Part shown: piece by piece, positions 38,460 to 49,746 of the stretch | How positions within the stretch are numbered: the stretch's first letter is position 1 | Layout: every line of letters starts with the position of its first letter | NCBI RefSeq assembly: GCF_000001735.4 | Contig: NC_003074.8 | Coordinates: forward strand, 19,909,261 to 19,973,260 | Direction: 5' to 3' | Source of the DNA: Arabidopsis thaliana | Taxonomy: Eukaryota > Streptophyta > Magnoliopsida > Brassicales > Brassicaceae | DNA length: 64,000 bases | Notes under the pieces: generated by a model | Told to the model about the DNA's origin: nothing | The model's input: only the letters and a program-made list of their open reading frames with translations | Database searches by the model: none | Program-made: the position numbers and the translations under genes

Positions 38460-39001
38460 ATGTTTGTTGAAACGACGTTTTTGTGTTGTCGTTTAAGAAT
38501 CTGTAAATAAATAATTTTGGAAGAGAATTTAGAGATGTTTCACTCTTCTTTGTACTAAACAGCAATGTTATTTGCGAATACCCGTTGCAACTTGTGCATT
38601 TGATTCGTAACTATTCGGAACAAAAAGATCGGAAAAAAGCTAGCGATAAAATGATGTGATCCTAGGTATAAGATGTTTCACCGATTGGAATTACTCTTCT
38701 TTGCACTAAACAGCAATGTTATTTGCGAATATCCCGTTGAAACTTGCACTAGATGATCGAATTCGGAAGACTCAATGACTAAAGCATCAATCATTGTGAA
38801 CAAGGTAGTAGTAACTTTGTTTTTAAGTTCTAAGTAAGGTGTAGTGGTTAAGAGAGAAATGCCAATATGCAGCAGTAGCACTTGATTGCAAGAAACATTG
38901 ATAGATTCGATTAGAAGCAGATTGTTAACGTCATCAAAAGCTACAAAGATGTCTCAACATTCCAAGAAGAAGAAAAAGTTGGGAGTTCTTTGCGAAACTA
39001 A
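38460..39001. other. Convergent 3' region of WAKL and CASP-like genes, with tandem duplication
   Basis: Probable 3' UTRs on both sides plus the 151-bp-period duplication described separately. No gene is seen. Confidence 0.5.
38533..38770. repeat. Imperfect tandem duplication, 151-bp period
   Basis: Copy 1 is about 38533-38620 and copy 2 about 38671-38770. Both contain AGATGTTTCA..., CTCTTCTTTG(T/C)ACTAAACA, GCAATGTTATTTGCGAATA, CCCGTTG(C/A)AACTTG and a following ATTCGGAA. The core starts at 38554 and at 38705. Copy 2 has a short insertion (CCGATTGGAATTA). It lies just past the WAKL stop codon, so the WAKL 3' UTR may contain one or both copies. Confidence 0.85.
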
Positions 39002-39734
39002 CTAAACCGAGGCTAAGATCCAAAATGTGACATGAGAAGAAACAGCAATCTGGATCCAAGTGACGAAAGAAAGCGCTACAGCTACTTCATACCTAAGACA
39101 TGGATATTGGCTTTGAGTATTGCAATACTTGATATCTTTTTCATACAAGACTACAACTCCTGCTGATGAACATGCAGCTGCAAGAGATAACATTGCCGTC
39201 ACCTGCAAAACAAGAAAAACAATTCTCAATCCTTTAAAAAATCATATCAAGAACACTGAATTTAATGTAGCAAAGCCATAAAAATGTGGTGTTGCATACC
39301 CAATCACCAACGACGAATAAGCTAACCAAGATAGGGTTTTGGAGATCTTTCTTTCCCCTGAGAGCATAAACATCAAGACATGCTAGCCCAAAGCTCCACA
39401 ACAATTGAAGACCCATTGACGCAATCAAGTAGCTGAAACCAACCCCAAAATCATAATCAACATCAACGAGACTTGTACTACTACTAATAAACACCAAAAT
39501 TGCTTGCAGAAATTCCACTACCATTTCTACTAAATCCGACAACTAAACGAACAAAACAAGGTTAAAGGAAACAAATCAAAACTTGAAGAAAGCGAAACCG
39601 TACCAAAAAGCAGTGTGAACAGAGAACTCTTTAGCAGAGACCATAACGCCGATTGAAGCAGCAGCTGAAGCACATTGTCCGATTCTCAGTAACAGACCAC
39701 ACACAGTTCCCGGACCTCCTAAAAGCTTCTTCAT
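39002..39734 (-). CDS. CASP-like protein (4-TM, MARVEL-type)
   Basis: Three exons (39734-39604, 39432-39300, 39202-39002) encode 154 residues. The protein begins [20 protein letters not shown] and has four membrane segments ([80 protein letters not shown]). The conserved Arg in the first helix (LLRIGQ) and the Asp in the third (VGDWVTA) are the family signature. The length equals other CASPL group 5 proteins. CASP-like proteins form plasma-membrane scaffolds; the Casparian-strip members recruit peroxidases and lignin machinery, but the role of group 5 is not settled. By position At3g53850 (CASPL5B group). Confidence 0.92.
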
Positions 39735-40589
39735 TTCAATCAATAACGACTCCAATTTCTCTTCCCAAACCCAGAAATTCCGACAAAATCAGCGAGGAAA
39801 GAGGAACAAAATCGAACAAAACCCTAGTTCAGCAAGTAAAAAGCTACATTTGCTTCAGGAGAAATTTTGGCGGGGAAAAAAAGAAATTGCAGAGGAAATT
39901 CATAGCTAAGAATAACCCTATAAGAGGATTTTGTCACCTACAAACAGAATTTCCCGAAACGGCTTAGATTCGATTATAAGCTAAGCTTCTTCCTTGTTTC
40001 TCCTTTGACATTCTCTTTTTCTTGCTTTGCTTTTTAGTGGACTGAGATAAGTGAGATAAGCATCCTACGTGGCAGCACAAACTAACTTTTTTTTTTTTTT
40101 TTTGTCTTTTTTTTTTTTTAGCGATTGTATTTGGTCGTTAAGAATCTGAAGTATTATTTGTTGTATTTTTGAGTTCTAAAAATGTGTATGCAAATGCAAT
40201 GCCTTTTTGCCTGTCTCTATGTGGCTATTAGACCATTACATAAGTTTTCGTAGTAACTCGTAAAATTGATCAAAATTGCAACAAAACAGAGTTAAATTGA
40301 GTTCCAACACAAGTTAAGTGTTTGTGCTTATGGATCAAATATCATCATCTTATCAAGTCTTTACAAACAGTGGAATCATCATCTCAATAACTCCACTGTA
40401 ATTAGACCTATCTTAAGCTACCCTACATTGTACCAAAACCTGTTCTTAATAGCTCAGTGCTGATAAAAGATCCGATACCAACACTGTAACAAATCCATCG
40501 CTAGTCAAATCTACTCACAAGAACTGAAAGAGATGGATCTCTAGAAGATATAGTAAGCCAATATATTATTTCTGGGAACGCGGCTTGAC
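39735..40589. other. Intergenic between CASP-like and zf-C3HC3H genes
   Basis: Contains the CASP-like leader and promoter at the left, T-runs near 40088-40120, and the 3' UTR of the zf-C3HC3H gene at the right. No gene is seen. Confidence 0.5.
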
Positions 40590-42010
40590 TCAGCTTGTCA
40601 TTTCTTCCTTTACTACACTTTTAAGTTTACCCTCCTTATGTGGATTTTTTCTTTGTGCTTGAATGTGATGCACAAATGCAGCTACTATAACATGGAGCTT
40701 TGGGGGAGGCTTGCTTGTTGAAGAGACATTGTGACCAGCATCTTTTAAAGCTTTGGCAACATTCTTCTGTGCTTTCTGGTAGTGCACGTTACACAGTACA
40801 GGAACAGTCGATGCTAGTGTTGGTTTTCCACAAAGTAATGGTCCTGCTGGAGATCTGAATGTACAAAGCAAACAAATGCAGAGTTAGTAGAGAACCGCTC
40901 AAATAATCATCATGTGCTAATTACAAACCAGCATGAAAAAGTACATATCTATGAAATCTGGATTGTAACAAACCGAATCTGATAATAACAGTGTATCAAT
41001 CTGAAACCAGGTTAATGTTGTATTCCAAGTCACTTACATTTTCAAAGAGCTCATCTCAATGTTCAGTTGGAACACATTTTCAAAGATGACATAATAATGC
41101 TAATAATACTCATAACCCTACCTCGTTTGCAAAGATACCTTAATAGAGACATCTTTGTCACTTATGTATATCAACGCAGCACATCAATCAAGGTTATGAA
41201 ACAAGTCAAAGTACCGAATCTATATACGGTTACCAAAGCTAAAATTTTCTCCCAATCCCTACGGAAATCTTTGAAACAGAGCAAAGTCTCAATCCTAAAA
41301 CCTTTCCGCAGGCTCAAAGAAGAAAGAAACTATTTCTTGGCACAAACATTGCTTTGCAGTTTCAATTCATCATCACTACAACATCTTAAACCGACTATAC
41401 AATATAAAAGAACACAACTTGAAGCAAACCTGTTGATGACGTTTGTGCAACCAGTGTAGAGCTTCTGCTTACTATCCTTGAGAATATGCAATTGACAGTA
41501 TTTGGTAAGCGCCATAGCTTTAGCTTTGCATCCATACATACAGAACCCGGAATTGCTGTTTGCATACTGATCACCATCATTACCCTTATCTCCACTACCT
41601 TCTGGATCAAGCCTCCGTCTCTTATTCGATTGATTTTGTTCGTCTTTAAACTGACTAACCCCATACTTACACCAATAATCCCTGTGTTGCGCCTTGAGAT
41701 CCTCCATTAAAGCCCAATAATGGTTTTTATAACACTTGGCCAGCTGCTTTAGGTTGTCTGCTCGGCGTCGGAGAAGCTCTGGGCGTGTGAGGTGACTAGA
41801 GCTTGCGAGGATTTCATCTTCTTGTAACATCGTAATCGGTGAATTCGAGGTCGATGGTAAGACGTTTGTGCTAGGTTTAGGGTTCCGAATTTGGGGTTCA
41901 ACTGAAGTGGAAGCCACAGCGGTGGAAGATGCAGCGTTGGAGGAAGACGGAGGTCTTGGGGGTTTCAAGGAGAAAGGGTTTTGCTCAGTGTTCTTGGCAG
42001 CTGACGCCAT
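40590..42010 (-). CDS. zf-C3HC3H (INO80D / KANSL2-type) putative chromatin protein
   Basis: Two exons (42010-41430, 40854-40590) give 281 residues. The N-terminus is Ser/Pro-rich and disordered (MASAAKNTEQNPFSLKPPRP). A helical stretch follows (LTRPELLRRRADNLKQLAKC, HYWALMEDLKAQHRDYWCKY), then a basic KRRRLDPE. The C-terminal half has the double Cys3His domain found in INO80 subunit D and NSL-complex subunit 2: FCMYGCKAKAMALTKYCQLH (C-x3-C-x10-C-x2-H), then TGC...LCGKPTLASTVPVLCNVH (C...C-x12-C-x2-H). The intron splits the second motif. The family is a putative zinc/DNA-binding module of chromatin complexes, so the likely site is the nucleus. The start at 42010 is the first AUG; longer frames need non-AUG starts. 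It is divergent from RPS3, with 276 bp between start codons. At3g53860 by position. Confidence 0.88.
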
Positions 42011-42092
42011 TGTCGTCGCCGGAAAATGATGACAGAGAAGATTCAAAATGCGAGATTTTTTTTTCTCTTAATTACTTGATTGAAAACATCCA

Positions 42093-42255
42093 TGGGCCCA
42101 AACCAATTATTTAACTATTTTATCAATGTATGGGCCAAATTATTCAACAAATAGGCCCAAAGGAAATTGGATGTGAAACCTGATTTTCTGAATTAGGTCA
42201 AGTATAAGTACTAATAGCATCTCTTTCGAGATTACGCCGCTCATTTTTAGGGTTT
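42093..42255. promoter_or_regulatory. Shared bidirectional promoter: Site II repeats and telo-box
   Basis: TGGGCC at 42093-42098 (overlapping GGCCCA, 42095-42100), TGGGCC at 42131-42136, GGCCCA at 42154-42159, and TAGGGTTT (telo-box, reverse) at 42248-42255, 32 bp before the RPS3 ATG. All sit in the 276-bp gap between the zf-C3HC3H start (42010) and the RPS3 start (42287). Site II plus telo-box is the plant ribosomal-gene signature and is orientation-tolerant. Confidence 0.8.
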
Positions 42256-42286
42256 CAGATATAGGCAGATTCTCACATTTGCAAAC

Positions 42287-43522
42287 ATGACGACTCAGAT
42301 CAGCAAGAAGAGAAAGGTGAATTGTGTGATTCTGTTCATTTTGTTCTTTCAATGGATTTATCGTATTGGAACTGTTTTGGTAACTGTGTTGAGATTTTGA
42401 TTTTGTAGTTTGTAGCGGACGGTGTGTTCTACGCTGAATTGAATGAGGTTCTTACAAGAGAGCTAGCAGAGGATGGTTACTCTGGTGTTGAGGTTAGGGT
42501 TACTCCTATGAGGACTGAGATTATCATCAGAGCTACACGTACTCAGAATGTTCTCGGTATGTTTTTGATCTTCGAGCTTAATCATTTCTTCTATTATACG
42601 GTAGTGACTGTAAAATTTGATTGTATTTCAGGTGAGAAGGGGAGGAGAATTAGGGAATTGACTTCCCTTGTTCAGAAGAGATTCAAGTTTCCAGTTGACA
42701 GTGTTGAGCTTTATGCCGAGAAGGTTAACAACAGAGGTCTCTGTGCCATCGCTCAGGCTGAGTCTTTACGTTACAAGCTTCTTGGTGGTCTCGCTGTTCG
42801 TAGGTACGACATTTCTCTAGTTCGTTTGCTATGTTACTTTGTTTGATCAGTTTAGTTTATCATTAGAGACTGATTTGGATAGGTTACTAGTGTATATAAG
42901 CATTCACCGATCGTTATAGTTGTATGTTTAGTATAGAGTAATTGTTCTTATAGACTCTGTATGGTTTCAAATAGGTATTGTCTAGCTTCTAAGTGTAATG
43001 ACTTTAAGTTCTCATGCAATGGTTATATGTTGTATAGGGCTTGCTATGGTGTGTTGAGGTTTGTTATGGAGAGTGGAGCTAAGGGATGCGAGGTTATCGT
43101 GAGTGGAAAGCTTCGTGCTGCCAGAGCCAAGTCTATGAAGTTCAAAGATGGCTACATGGTGTCATCTGGTCAACCAACTAAGGAATACATAGACTCTGCA
43201 GTGAGACATGTTTTGCTTAGACAAGTGAGTTTCGTCTGAGTTGTTCTTATTAGAGTTAAGTAAAAAATCAACAACGTCTAATTAAAGTGTTGTTAAACCG
43301 AATATGTAGGGTGTGTTGGGAATCAAGGTGAAGGTTATGCTTGATTGGGACCCTAAGGGCATATCAGGACCAAAGACACCATTGCCTGATGTTGTGATCA
43401 TTCATTCTCCTAAAGAAGAAGAGGCCATCTATGCACCTGCTCAGGTTGCTGCCCCGGCTGCTCTCGTAGCAGATGCACCACTCACAGCCGTAGATTACCC
43501 TGCGATGATCCCAGTCGCCTAA
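42287..43522 (+). CDS. RPS3B: 40S ribosomal protein S3 (uS3)
   Basis: Five exons (42287-42316, 42409-42556, 42632-42803, 43038-43224, 43310-43522) encode 249 residues. The order is [20 protein letters not shown], then the KH domain ([20 protein letters not shown] ending in the loop [18 protein letters not shown]), then the C-terminal S3 domain ([60 protein letters not shown]). The tail is Ala-rich, [19 protein letters not shown]. uS3 sits at the mRNA entry of the cytosolic 40S subunit and contributes to helicase activity and to quality control. The length and ends match plant S3. A telo-box and Site II repeats precede it. The symbol is by position (At3g53870). Confidence 0.97.
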
Positions 43523-43977
43523 AAGAATCCTTTGTACTAGTCGATGTGATTTTGTTTTCAACTGTTCTTGCTCTTTTGACAGATTATAGCTTCTCGTATC
43601 TTCGAATCAGACACGTTTCCTCTGTTCTTATTCGAAAATTATCTCAAGTTTCCATTGTTGAAAAAGCCCTTTTTAGTTTCATAAATCATTCTCTCTTTGG
43701 CAAATTATTCTGAATTAATTCGTAATATTACAAGACCAGTTTGTCCAAATTTTGGTACATCCATCGAATTAACTAATCGTAATTACTAATTACTAATTAC
43801 TCTCATCACATGAAATATGAAAACACAAGTATTTGCGTTTAGTTATATCCACGTGTTTGAATACTAACCGTCTGTTGTTATAAAACTCCGACGATTTTCC
43901 CGCTCCGTCGACACAAACCTCCTCCGTCTTTCGTAAAAGGTTCTCGAGATCTAAGTCTCACTTCTAAAGCTCTGACA
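43523..43977. other. Intergenic with AKR4C11 promoter
   Basis: RPS3 3' UTR at the left. A G-box CACGTG at 43850-43855 lies about 125 bp upstream of the aldo-keto reductase ATG, fitting known stress/ABA induction of AKR4C members. ACTAATTACTAATTAC is a tiny local repeat near 43785. Confidence 0.55.
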
Positions 43978-45911
43978 ATGGCGGACGAAATCGGATTCTT
44001 CCAACTCAACACCGGAGCAAAGATCCCATCGGTTGGTCTCGGGACATGGCAAGCTGCTCCTGGCGTCGTTGGAGACGCCGTCGCCGCCGCTGTGAAGGTT
44101 CTTCTGTGATTTTCCGTCTCATGGTTTCTCATTTGACTGATCCTTAGAGATCTTTGATTAGATGTTCTGATCCTTACATAGTTTGGTTTTTCCCTCAATA
44201 TTGGTTGATCTTGGGATTTACGGATTGATTTGGAAATTCGTTTCAGTAGCAGAAGAACTTAATAATCATTTCGTTTTCTGCAGATTGGATATCAGCATAT
44301 TGATTGTGCTTCAAGATATGGCAATGAAATTGAGGTAAAATTCACCGATCCGAATCTGTATCTTCCATAGTTTGCTTCATATAGTTCATCTTTTGACGGC
44401 TCGTTACTTGATTTGCCTTTATATAGAACAGTATATAGTATGATCGTTCTTACTCGATTGGCTGTTTTATGTAATTCTTACTAAGGTTAACCAATTTATA
44501 TTTAGGAATGACAATTGCACACATTGTCTTGTGTATCTTTTTCTTAAACTAGCTTTAAGTTATGTAGGATTAATGGAGTTATTTGTTATAGACTGTTTAC
44601 AAGTTCATTTGAAATGTGGCTTTTTGTTTTTCTTGATGGAGAAATTGAAAGCTTTTTTTAACCTGCAGATTGGGAAAGTTCTGAAGAAGTTGTTTGATGA
44701 TGGCGTAGTGAAGCGTGAGAAGCTGTTCATCACATCAAAAATCTGGTATTTTGTTCATGAAGTTTCTGCATCTCTATCATTTTTATGCATTTTCAGTTTC
44801 CCTCGTTTGCTTAAGCCTCTTAACCTATTAAAATCTACAAATTATGCAAGCACAGGTTGACTGATCTTGACCCTCCGGATGTACAGGACGCATTGAACAG
44901 AACTCTTCAGGATCTGCAGCTTGATTATGTTGATTTGTATCTCGTAAGCACGACTTCTTTGAACAAATGCTGATTTTTTAATAAGTTCTAACAGTTTTCA
45001 AGATCCGTTCCTTTCTTCAATATCTAGCCTGAATTGTCCGGATCTCTGGATTTGAAACTATACATATGCTTGCTTATACTTTGATTTGTTTCATTTGATA
45101 TTTTTTTCAAGATGCACTGGCCTGTTCGGTTGAAGAAAGGTACTGTTGACTTTAAGCCTGAGAACATTATGCCTATCGATATTCCGAGCACATGGAAAGC
45201 AATGGAAGCACTGGTTGATTCAGGCAAGGCAAGAGCCATTGGCGTAAGTAATTTCTCTACAAAGAAACTCTCAGATCTTGTGGAGGCTGCTCGTGTTCCT
45301 CCCGCTGTAAACCAGGTGGAATGTCATCCTTCATGGCAACAACATAAGCTACATGAGTTTTGCAAGTCCAAAGGGATCCACCTCTCAGTAAGTTTTAAAA
45401 CACTAAACATTTCCAAATCATTTAATGAGTCCGAATGTCATATTTATATACACTTCGTGAATGTTGATTGTGGCAGGGATATTCGCCATTGGGATCTCCT
45501 GGAACAACGTGGGTGAAGGCCGATGTTTTAAAGAGTCCGGTTATTGAAATGATTGCTAAAGAAATCGGGAAGTCTCCCGCACAAACCGCGCTTCGATGGG
45601 GACTTCAAATGGGTCATAGTATACTTCCCAAAAGCACAAATGAAGGAAGAATCAGAGAGAACTTTGATGTCTTGGGATGGTCTATTCCAAAAGAAATGTT
45701 TGACAAGTTTTCCAAGATAGAGCAGGTAAGTGAAACAATAAACCACATTTCTGCAAATTTCGTATCTGTGAGTAGTCTTAACTGTAACCTCTTGTATTTT
45801 GGATTTTGAATCATCTCTGTGCAGGCTAGGTTAGTCCAAGGCACGTCGTTTGTTCATGAGACGTTGAGTCCTTATAAAACACTTGAAGAGCTTTGGGATG
45901 GTGAGATCTGA
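43978..45911 (+). CDS. AKR4C11: Aldo-keto reductase, AKR4C group
   Basis: Seven exons (43978-44097, 44284-44334, 44669-44745, 44856-44943, 45112-45387, 45477-45725, 45825-45911) give 315 residues. The N-terminus is [20 protein letters not shown]. All four catalytic residues of the AKR fold are visible: Asp and Tyr in [13 protein letters not shown], Lys in LFITSKIW, and His in the MHWPVRL strand. NADPH-site motifs include [25 protein letters not shown] and the C-terminal [18 protein letters not shown], with the adenosine-phosphate-binding K-S-x-N. AKR4C enzymes reduce reactive aldehydes and ketones with NADPH in the cytosol or chloroplast and help to limit stress damage. No transit peptide is evident, so cytosol is likely. 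The symbol is by position (At3g53880), next to a G-box promoter. Confidence 0.93.
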
Positions 45912-46321
45912 ATCAAAAGATGTCTTTTGTTGAATTTTAAAGTTGAAAAAGAACAAAGTTCCACTGCTTTAAGCTTTGATCGAGAATGTGTAAACGATTC
46001 AATTTTCAATAAAAGTAGGATTTTGCAGACATATTAACAATCTCTTATGTTCATACAGTAAATCACTAATCCGAGAGGTTGATGATAGATAATCTAACAG
46101 TTATATTTGAAAGAGAAATATAGACGAGTATTAGACTGTAGATAGAATCTGATTCCATTGGCCTCAAAGCCTAATAATTATCTTTAATAAAGCAGAAAAA
46201 TCGAAAACATGAATTCGCATAAAGAGAAACTAACATTTTCAATTCAATGACAAAGCCACATAGCTAATAAATCGAAACCTCAAAAAACAAACAAGAGCTT
46301 ATGACATTGTCAGATTGTCTC
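45912..46321. other. Convergent 3' regions of AKR4C11 and RPS21
   Basis: Only 3' UTR-like AT-rich DNA with AATAAAAG near 46010. No gene is seen. Confidence 0.5.
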
Positions 46322-46789
<468 letters not shown>

Positions 46790-47081
46790 TTTTGAGATTT
46801 AGCTTCAAAAAAAAATCGATCTGAGCAAGTAAACAAACAAAAAAACTAATCAGATGAGCAATAGAACCTCGAATTAAGAGATTCATCAAGAATAATTGAT
46901 CACATTCAACAATAATATATAATCAACAAAAGACACAACGAGATAACTAATTCTGAAATCGAAACCTAGATTATTCCGATGCGTTAATTAGCAATACAGT
47001 GAAAGGAGATTAAGATACTACGGAGAAATTCTCACCTGCGAGGAAGAAGAAGAATCTGAGAGAGGTTTGGCGGCGACAAAG

Positions 47082-47150
47082 ATAGGGTTTGCTTAATTCA
47101 TAGGTTTATTAGATTTATAGTAGCGAGCTAGGGTTTGCTTATTTCATAGG
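47082..47150 (-). promoter_or_regulatory. Duplicated telo-box segment upstream of RPS21
   Basis: ATAGGGTTTGCTTAATTCATAGG (47082-47104) and CTAGGGTTTGCTTATTTCATAGG (47128-47150) match at 21 of 23 positions with a 46-bp period. Each contains TAGGGTTT, which on the gene's strand reads AAACCCTA, the telo-box. The two copies put two telo-boxes near the RPS21 transcript start. Confidence 0.8.
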
Positions 47151-47653
47151 AATGACTACTATACCCTTCAACTTTTAATTGAAGAGCAATAAAAACCGAT
47201 CCAATTAGAGCGGTATACAAAATTAAATCAAACCGAAATACTAAACTTTTTCAACCAGAATTGTACCGACAGTTAATTGTAACCGGAATCGAACGTAACC
47301 AAACCATAAATACTGGTTCAGTTTGGTAGTAACTTAAGTTCATTCAATTTGATAACAAACTTTTATTATTGGTTCAAATGTTTGCTTCATGGATGAATTT
47401 TTCAGATTTTCTTGCATACTTTTTCCCAAAATGGTTTGTGGTAGACAATTGAGAATGATACACATAAAATGGTTGACAAGTTTGTTCTCTGTTTTGTAAT
47501 AATGAGGAATTCAGTTTTTCTTGTTTGTGAAATTTTGACTCTTTATCGAAACCCTCTCAAGAACCTGAAATCACACATCAAAAACAAAGTACAAGAGACA
47601 CAATATATAATCTAACGATTGTGACTGTTAAAGTTTAACAACTCATACAAGTA
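47151..47653. other. Intergenic between RPS21 promoter and UPP 3' end
   Basis: AT-rich spacer with two or three CCGAAxC phrases (AACCGAAATAC, ACCGGAATCG) and the UPP 3' UTR. No gene is seen. Confidence 0.5.
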
Positions 47654-49746
47654 TCACTTCACCCAATGTGTTTCTGTCCCGAAACTGCGGTCTCCAGCGT
47701 CTCCAAGCCCAGGGATTATGTACCTAGTTCATGACAAATACATAAGGACATTAAAATACAATCGCCAGTTTTCATATGGAAAGCCAAAGAACCTAATGAC
47801 TTACCCCTTTTCATTGACTTCAGGATCAATAATTCCAGCATATACATGAAGCCTGAAATGTTTCAAATAGTAGCCAAACAGTTTAGTAAAAAGAGAGTTA
47901 ACTAAATGGTAAGCAAGGTGAGAGTTGATCTTTTGCTATTGATTACCCGGGGAATTTCTCGTTAAGCTTCGATAGTGCAGGAGGTGCAGCAATCGCACAA
48001 ATCTGTAATCAGAAAAATCAAAACAATTAACACTTCGATTTCTGACAAAAGCTGTTTCCTATATATATGCTTACCACTTTGATTTGCTGAACAGACAAAC
48101 CACGTTCCTTCAATAGATCCATCGCCGCCATTATGGTACCACCTAAAATACAAGTTACTAAGTTACTAAACCTACGCTTCTAGCTATGAAACATTCGTAT
48201 TACCATGTCATGCGTTCACATTCACATATTATCGTGTACATTTGAACATCAAACCCTAACTATACTTCTAATATGGAGGTGGCTAAAATGATAAGACTTT
48301 CTTACCTGTGGCAAGCACTGGGTCGACCAAAAATACTCTTGAATTCTTGGGAAATTCATCAGGCAACCTAAAGAAGATGTATCAAAGGTGTTATTATAAA
48401 CACTTCAGTAACTACAAACACAATGCTGCAGAGAAGTTCTTACTTGTTAAGATACACCGATGGTAAAAGTGTTTTCTCATCTCTACTTACTCCTGTAAAA
48501 GAAAAGAAGCACGGGGACATCAATAAGCTATTTGATAAAAGTTTTCATTTTTGACATCCGAAGTTCAGGCAAGAGATGATATATAGCTAGATTACTAACC
48601 TAAATGATAAATTTTATTAGCAGGTAAAACTGAGGATGCGTGTTCCGCAAGAGCAAGACCAGCTCTTAATATCGGAACAACCTACACAGAGACAAAACCA
48701 AGAATTAGAAACGCTTACATGTAAGGTCGAAAAGAAAATATAGACAGGAAGAGTTTGAGGGATAAACAAACCGCAATAGGCTCTCTAGGATCAATGAATT
48801 CAACAGAAGCAGGACCCATTGGAGACATTATTTCACCCACAACAGTTGGCTTAACCGCATAGAGCAAAAAACAAAAAACAATAAGCAAAAAACGGGTAGG
48901 AAGAATTCAAGAATAATAGAGATGTGAAATTCTACGCACCAGCCACTCTCGTGATGCTTCATACATGAGTAATCTCCCTAGTTCAGCTATTGCATTCCCT
49001 AGATAATTAAAAAAACTCAAGCTTTAAAGATCAACACAGACTTATACTAGTAGCAAACCTAAAAAAACTCATATTCAAACGCAATGTAGCAGATAACACC
49101 AATCTAAGAGCTAAAGATTGTCCAACGAATCAAAAAAAAAAAAAAAAAAAATGGATGTAAAATTCAGTTCTTTAACAACAAACACTGGTTAAATCGCAGA
49201 AATACTCATAAGAATCTTATCTACTCACTGAAAACAGGACAAGGAGTTTGTTCATTTCTCAGAACAGAGATCCAGTGTTTGATCAAAGGATGTGGTGGCA
49301 CAAAGACCTGAAACACCAGAATCAAATTCACATCTTTCACTTTCAAATCAAACTCAAAAAAAATCTGAAAATTGAAATCCTAGAGTTTTATTACCAGCAT
49401 CCTGTTGCTCCCGTTAATGGAAGCCTCCGACGCAGCCATTTTTGTTCTAGCTCGTATAGTCCGTCGGGAAAGTGACGAAGAAGAAGCACCCAAATTCTTT
49501 AAAATAATCCAGAAATTCGAAAATCAAAATTCAGTTTGAATATGCAAAAGGCGTTACTGGAAAAGTGTGCTTTGGACATTAGAATAAATATATATATATA
49601 CTCGATACCTGTGCGAGAATTGGGGAGGAATTAAAGGAGAGGAAAGAGGAAGGATTAGGGTTTAGGCGGCTGCTGCATTGTTGTCGGGGAGCAAAACGCA
49701 GCGTATCAGAAGAACACCTGAAAGCGTTACCAATTGAGCACGCCAT
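47654..49746 (-). CDS. UPP: Uracil phosphoribosyltransferase, plastid
   Basis: Twelve exons: 49746-49609, 49496-49395, 49307-49229, 48998-48940, 48849-48772, 48681-48600, 48492-48444, 48367-48306, 48142-48075, 48002-47947, 47852-47805, 47723-47654. They give 296 residues. The N-terminal 65-70 residues ([20 protein letters not shown] ... [20 protein letters not shown]) form a plastid transit peptide rich in Ser and Arg. The enzyme runs [60 protein letters not shown], the PRPP loop [17 protein letters not shown], and the uracil-binding [20 protein letters not shown]. It converts uracil and PRPP to UMP, the pyrimidine salvage step needed in young leaves and chloroplasts. All catalytic motifs are intact. 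Exons 1-3 have a second, diverged copy upstream of SIGC at 54156-54560. At3g53900 by recall. Confidence 0.95.

Noticed and set aside
47654-49746. UPP frameshift in exon 4
   Set aside because: An apparent extra base came from misreading a line break; on rechecking, exon 4 (48998-48940) is 59 nt and the frame is intact.
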